64,000 bases of DNA, taken from contig JADMKA010000045.1 in assembly GCA_018780145.1 (NCBI GenBank), positions 1-64,000 on the forward strand, in the 5' to 3' direction. Position numbers and translations under genes: made by a program. The notes under the pieces were generated by a model. It ran no database searches. It was not told the origin of the DNA and saw only the letters and a list, made by a program, of their open reading frames with translations. Within the stretch, counting starts at the first letter, position 1; each line of letters starts with the position of its first letter. This DNA is from Vitreoscilla sp. GTDB taxonomy: Bacteria > Pseudomonadota > Gammaproteobacteria > Burkholderiales > Burkholderiaceae_C. Shown here one piece after another: positions 60,541-64,000 of this stretch.

Positions 60541-60608
60541 CCGTAGTGCCGGTTGCCGCGCGACCGACACCGACGCCGCCGGCTGTGCCCCACCCACCGG
60601 AGACCCGA

Positions 60609-61130
60609 TTGAGCCACAGCATTCTCGACCTTCCCGGCGGTCCGAAGCCGCAAGCCGAATGGAGCCCCACCACCCGGCCGATGGACGTGATCTTCATCGA
60701 CGGCTTTGTCGGCCACACCGTGATCGGCATTCACGACTCGGAACTGCACACGCCACAGGCTGTCCGGATCGACCTGCAGGCGGGTCTGCCGCGGTCGCGC
60801 GCCTGCGACACCGACCGGATTGGCGACACCATCGACTACGGCGTGGTCCGCGCGCGGCTGCTTCGGCTGCTGGTGGAGCACCGGCTGCAGTTGCTTGAAG
60901 CATTCGCGGAGACCATTGCCGACATACTGATCGCAGAGTTCGGTGCGGCCTGGGTACGGGTCAGGGTGACGAAGCCGAGAAAGTTCGACGACGTCGAAGC
61001 CGTCGGCGTTCAGATCGAACGGGCGGCCACGCGGCCGGCCGGGCGAGGCGAACCGGCCACGCCATCGTCCACCCGCCAAGCCGCTGTGCTGCATCTGCTG
61101 GCCAGCGGCATGGTGCCTGGAAAGCGCTGA
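60609..61130 (+). CDS. folB: Dihydroneopterin aldolase family protein (FolB-like)
   Basis: A protein of about 173 residues with a FolB/tunnelling fold: VIFIDGFVGHTVIGIHDSEL, IDLQAGLPRSRACDTDRIGD, TIDYGVVRARLLRLLVEHRL and LLEAFAETIADILIAEF with the catalytic glutamate, then VTKPRKFDDVEAVGV. It would process dihydroneopterin in H4MPT or folate synthesis. TTG 60609 has GGAGA 5 bases upstream and is preferred; ATG 60681 gives a shorter form starting at the domain edge. It carries an extra C-terminal tail of about 30 residues. Confidence 0.85.
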   Translation: MSHSILDLPGGPKPQAEWSPTTRPMDVIFIDGFVGHTVIGIHDSELHTPQAVRIDLQAGLPRSRACDTDRIGDTIDYGVVRARLLRLLVEHRLQLLEAFAETIADILIAEFGAAWVRVRVTKPRKFDDVEAVGVQIERAATRPAGRGEPATPSSTRQAAVLHLLASGMVPGKR

Positions 61131-61145
61131 AGGCCGGCACGGCAA

Positions 61146-61167
61146 GCCGCCCCTTGGAAGGGGCGGC
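61146..61167. terminator. Perfect hairpin between convergent folB and fae
   Basis: GCCGCCCCTT and AAGGGGCGGC form a perfect 10-base stem around GG. It lies midway in the 48-base gap between the convergent gene ends, suitable as a bidirectional terminator. Strong T-runs are lacking on both sides. Confidence 0.6.
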
Positions 61168-61178
61168 ATCGTCGCGTC

Positions 61179-61691
61179 TTACAGGTGAGCCGCGAACGGG
61201 TGTGCGGCCGAACCCTTCTTGGCGACCACTTCGGCCGCCGTCGGCGAGCCAGCCACCGCGCGCTGGATCGACTCCCGGACCGCCTGGTAGTTGTAGTCCT
61301 GGATCTTCTTGTCGTCTTCCGCCAGCCAGTGGATGAACACGCCGACGCAGATGAAGAGGTTGTCGGCCTCATCCATCGGAATCGTGCCGTCCTCGACCGA
61401 ATCGGCCACGGCCATCGCCACACCACGCTGGGCCGGCCCGAACATCTGCACGGCCTGCTTGGCCCCCTTGATGGTGACCTTGTTGAACATCACGGTCGCG
61501 GGCTTGGTCAGCAGGTTGGGCGCCACCACCGCCAGCAGCGAGGTGAAGCCGTCCTTGTTGTTGGTCAATGCATTTGCGAATGCGGTTTCGGCGGCACTGC
61601 CGCGCGGCCCGATGATGAGGTCGATGTGAGCCACCTCGTTGCCATCGCCGACGAGCGATTCGCCGACGAGCATGCGATTGATCTTTGCCAT
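61179..61691 (-). CDS. fae: Formaldehyde-activating enzyme (canonical Fae)
   Basis: A 170-residue Fae that condenses formaldehyde with H4MPT to methylene-H4MPT. The family core is near-consensus: [17 protein letters not shown] with H22, [48 protein letters not shown] and [25 protein letters not shown] lies 9 bases before the ATG. It follows the CitG-like gene by 105 bases and so may have its own promoter, as expected for a highly expressed enzyme. Confidence 0.97.
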   Translation of the reverse strand: MAKINRMLVGESLVGDGNEVAHIDLIIGPRGSAAETAFANALTNNKDGFTSLLAVVAPNLLTKPATVMFNKVTIKGAKQAVQMFGPAQRGVAMAVADSVEDGTIPMDEADNLFICVGVFIHWLAEDDKKIQDYNYQAVRESIQRAVAGSPTAAEVVAKKGSAAHPFAAHL

Positions 61692-61796
61692 GGTTTACTG
61701 GTCTCCTGAATGCGGTTTTGGGGTCGTGACGACACTGGCGCGACAAACCAGCGCGACCTCCCTGCTAATCACGATCCGTGCCATGCTGGAGGCGGA

Positions 61797-62729
61797 TCAA
61801 CGGCTGGCGCCCGAATCGGGCTCCGTCGCGGCGGCGGTCAGGCCGGCCAGCATCAGCGTGGCCACGGTCAGATCCGCGGTGGTACCGGGGTTGAGTCCGT
61901 CGGCCTTGAGCTGGGCGTCCCACGTCACGAAGCCGGCATCGGCGTCGAGGTGCATCCCGCCGTCGGCGCGGGCACGCCAGGCCTGCGCCGAGCTCATGAC
62001 AATCTGTGCCACGGATTCGCCGTGCTTTCGAACAATGTGTGAATCGGGCCTGCTGGCCAACAAGGTCAGGTACAGCCTTTGGACCGCTTGCGCCGTGCCG
62101 GCATCGGCAAGCCCACCGGGATCGGCGCGAACCAGCCCGGAACCCAGCGCCGGCAAGGCCAGGTCGAACAACTCGGCGAAGCCATCGCGGTATTGGCGGG
62201 CGATGCTGTCGCGCGGCGCGGCCAGCGCCATCGCGGCGCGCAGGCCGACTGTCGGTGCGGAGCGCACGTCCTGCGATGGCGCCGATCCCAGGCCGCCCGG
62301 TCGGGCGGCGGCAATGGCGCGAAAGGCGGCGCCGGCATCGTCCAGGTCCAGACCACCGAGCACCGTTTCCAGAGCACGGCGCAACGCGTCCACGCCGATC
62401 GATCCCGCCGGCATGGGGCAGCGCTCCACCGCCGCCGCGATCGGTGCGCACAGCAGGAGAATGCCCAGGTTGGTGTTGCAGCCCGCAGCCTGCCATGAAG
62501 CAGCCTGCGCGCCCTCGATGCGCGCGCCCACCCGCGAACCAGGCAGGAACAAGGGCTCGGCGGCGGCCTGTGCGCTGCGAATGAACATCTCGGCCTGCAT
62601 GCCGTGCCCCGGTGAGGCCCGGCAGACGTTGCCCGGTTTGCGCACCGCCACATCGAGCTCGCAGGCCCGCAGGAACGACGCCCTGCCCCCGTCGCTGCGG
62701 CCTGGCGCAACGCCGCCGCGGCCTGTCAT
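61797..62729 (-). CDS. CitG-like (triphosphoribosyl-dephospho-CoA synthase family) protein of the H4MPT cluster
   Basis: A 310-residue helical protein: ELDVAVRKPGNVCRASPGHGM, CNTNLGILLLCAPIAAAVE, GFAELFDLALPAL, LLASRPDSHIVRKHGES and LNPGTTADLTVATLMLAGL. It is the CitG fold, but no citrate lyase genes are present and the context is H4MPT synthesis, where such a gene recurs. It may attach a phosphoribosyl-type unit during cofactor assembly; this is inference. It overlaps the ligase gene by ATGA. Confidence 0.85.
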   Translation of the reverse strand: MTGRGGVAPGRSDGGRASFLRACELDVAVRKPGNVCRASPGHGMQAEMFIRSAQAAAEPLFLPGSRVGARIEGAQAASWQAAGCNTNLGILLLCAPIAAAVERCPMPAGSIGVDALRRALETVLGGLDLDDAGAAFRAIAAARPGGLGSAPSQDVRSAPTVGLRAAMALAAPRDSIARQYRDGFAELFDLALPALGSGLVRADPGGLADAGTAQAVQRLYLTLLASRPDSHIVRKHGESVAQIVMSSAQAWRARADGGMHLDADAGFVTWDAQLKADGLNPGTTADLTVATLMLAGLTAAATEPDSGASR

Positions 62730-63679
62730 GCGCGTTTCCCGGCGCCCGGTTCCGAGGCCGAGCGGGCCAGCGCGAGCTTGCGGTCGAGCAGGTCGTCGAC
62801 GATGGCGCGGGCGATGTTGAAGCTGGTCACGCGCTGCAGGCCCTGCCAGGCTGCCACGCCGTTGACCTCGATCACCTGGATGGCCGGCCCCGTGGCCGAC
62901 GGCAGCAGGTCGACACCCGCATAGTCCATGTCCAAGGCCAGCGCCGCGCGCTCGGCCAGTTCAGCCAGCGGGCGGGTCAGCTCGGCCGGTTCGCTGCGAG
63001 CGCCTTGGGCGATGTTGTGAACCCAATGGGTACTGACCCGCCGCATGGCCGTGATGGCACGCCCGCCGACCACCAGCACGCGCCAATCGAACCCGGGTTC
63101 CGACGCCGCGGGCAGGAACCGCTGCAGGTAGGCCAGCGCCCCGTAGGCCTTGTCGAGGGCGGGCAGCGGGTGGTGAACGCCGCCCACGTGGCCGACCAAC
63201 TGCAGGCCCTTGCCCTGCGAGCCGAACAGCGGCTTGAGCACGAGCGCGTGCCCCAACGCCCCCTCGCGGATGGCGATGCGCTGCGCATGCGCCGCCGACT
63301 CGGTCGCCCAGGTGGGCGGCGTGGGCACGCCAGCCGCATGCAGCAGCAGGCTGGTCATCGATTTATCGACACTGCGCTCGATCGCGCGGGCGTCGTTGTA
63401 GACCGGCACGCCCAGCTCCCGCAGCGCGTGCAGCACCCCCAAACGCTTGGTGACCTGCTCGAAGCTCCCTCCCGCGATGCCCCGGACGAGCGCCGCGTCG
63501 GGCAGCCCGCGCGAGAAGCCCGGGATGACCAGCCCATGCCACGATGCGGTGGTGTCGACGTAGCAATCGGCCAGATCGACGCAATGACCGACCGCCCCAC
63601 GCGCGCGCAATGCGGCCTGGAGCTGGCGCGTGTGCCAACCCTTCTCGTCGGTCATGATGACCACGCGCAAGCCGGGCAT
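62726..63679 (-). CDS. RimK/MptN-like ATP-grasp ligase
   Basis: A 317-residue ATP-grasp ligase: VVIMTDEKGWHTRQL, YNDARAIERSVDKSMTSLLL, HALVLKPLFGSQGKGLQLV with the ATP lysine and glycine loop, FDWRVLVVGGRAITAMRR and YAGVDLLPSATGPAIQVIEVNG. It resembles MptN and RimK, which add glutamate to H4MPT or proteins, so it probably tailors the cofactor side chain. Coupled to the next gene by ATGA and starting directly after the mch stop. Confidence 0.85.
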   Translation of the reverse strand: MPGLRVVIMTDEKGWHTRQLQAALRARGAVGHCVDLADCYVDTTASWHGLVIPGFSRGLPDAALVRGIAGGSFEQVTKRLGVLHALRELGVPVYNDARAIERSVDKSMTSLLLHAAGVPTPPTWATESAAHAQRIAIREGALGHALVLKPLFGSQGKGLQLVGHVGGVHHPLPALDKAYGALAYLQRFLPAASEPGFDWRVLVVGGRAITAMRRVSTHWVHNIAQGARSEPAELTRPLAELAERAALALDMDYAGVDLLPSATGPAIQVIEVNGVAAWQGLQRVTSFNIARAIVDDLLDRKLALARSASEPGAGKRA

Positions 63680-64000
63680 TCAGGCCTCCTTCATCCACAG
63701 GCCTTGCAACAACGCCATGTCGGTGGCACCGCCCTGCCAGGTGTTGCCACTGTCCAGGTTGCTGACCCAGACCTGTGCCGGTGCAAACAAGGCGCCGTCG
63801 ATCTTGTAGAAATCGTACCCGGCCTCCTTGAAGATGTCGGCAAAGGAGCGCCCATGGTCGCGCGAGTTGCCCGACGGGAGCTGGCGCGCCAGGTCGCGCG
63901 CGGCGTCGTCGCTGCCGGTCACCGTCAGGTGCACGCGGCCGCCGTAGAGGATCGCGTCGTTGGTGCGGCCCATCGCCACCACGCCATCGGGGCTGGGCGA
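63680..64000 (-). CDS. mch: Methenyl-H4MPT cyclohydrolase (Mch), C-terminal fragment
   Basis: The last 106 residues of Mch; the gene continues beyond the window. The signature SPSPDGVVAMGRTNDAILYGG, then ARQLPSGNSRDHGRSFADIF and WVSNLDSGNTWQGG, is specific for this enzyme, which interconverts methenyl-H4MPT and formyl-H4MPT. It is the upstream member of the mch, MptN-like and CitG-like operon that leads toward fae. Confidence 0.95.
   Translation of the reverse strand, partial: SPSPDGVVAMGRTNDAILYGGRVHLTVTGSDDAARDLARQLPSGNSRDHGRSFADIFKEAGYDFYKIDGALFAPAQVWVSNLDSGNTWQGGATDMALLQGLWMKEA

Noticed and set aside
1-64000. tRNA, rRNA, CRISPR arrays, insertion sequences, prophage genes
   Set aside because: No cloverleaf-like, rRNA-like, regularly spaced repeat, transposase or integrase sequence was seen on either strand; short RNAs cannot be excluded by eye.

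Overview
This window is about 68% GC and gene-dense, with heavy use of 4-base ATGA stop/start overlaps. It carries no rRNA, tRNA, CRISPR array, insertion sequence or phage gene that I can see. The gene content points to a facultatively methylotrophic betaproteobacterium of the Burkholderiales (Methylibium/Rubrivivax/Leptothrix-like): a XoxF-type lanthanide methanol dehydrogenase, PQQ biosynthesis, the tetrahydromethanopterin (H4MPT)/methylofuran C1 pathway, and sugar-acid catabolism. The genus is inferred from gene content and codon bias only.

Layout. (1) 1-9626: sugar-acid and sugar metabolism. A plus-strand hexuronate branch (dehydrogenase tail, uxaB-like, kdgK, uxaA) meets a minus-strand operon: FGGY kinase, class II aldolase, glutamate-1-semialdehyde-aminomutase-like aminotransferase, a second aldolase-fold protein that has lost its metal ligands, and an MFS transporter. 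A divergent TetR regulator follows. (2) 10643-19296: signalling. A periplasmic binding protein sits beside a hybrid kinase (TorT/TorS-like), then a secreted S15-family peptidase, then a second large hybrid kinase with an HPt domain. No response regulator with an output domain is nearby. (3) 19397-35345: methanol oxidation. The minus-strand operon mxaRSACKL is divergent from xoxF-xoxG-xoxJ. The xox genes are followed by nine small exported proteins: a trypsin-like protease, two unknowns, two SoxYZ-like carriers, a beta-propeller, an SRPBCC protein, a SoxH-like metallo-beta-lactamase-fold lipoprotein and a thioredoxin-fold protein. (4) 35329-42413: pqqABCDE on the minus strand, including a 24-codon pqqA, then a plus-strand S33 hydrolase and a MoxYX-like two-component system, then an M48 peptidase. 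(5) 42451-44337: a chemotaxis receptor and a HAD hydrolase. (6) 44334-64000: the H4MPT/methylofuran region: pabB-pabC fusion, a fae paralogue, fhcBADC, a HisA-like protein, mfnD-mfnF-mfnE, mfnB, a DUF447 protein, a dihydropteroate-synthase-like protein, a DmrB-like flavoprotein, a sigma-54 activator, a dihydroneopterin aldolase, canonical fae, a CitG-like protein, an MptN-like ligase and the 3' end of mch.

How it fits together. XoxF would oxidise methanol in the periplasm using PQQ made by pqqABCDE, passing electrons to cytochrome XoxG. Formaldehyde would be captured by Fae on H4MPT, go through Mch, and be released as formate by FhcABCD with methylofuran as carrier. Many of the remaining genes in region 6 make those cofactors or their pABA precursor. 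mtdB and the beta-RFAP synthase gene are not in the window. The points most worth following up are the exported 'quinoprotein relay' gene set after xoxF, a well-formed sigma-54 promoter beside the sigma-54 activator in the pterin cluster, three TCATGA palindromes upstream of pqqA, and several paralogues with lost catalytic residues (Fae2, HisA-like, the aldolase-like protein, the MBL protein).
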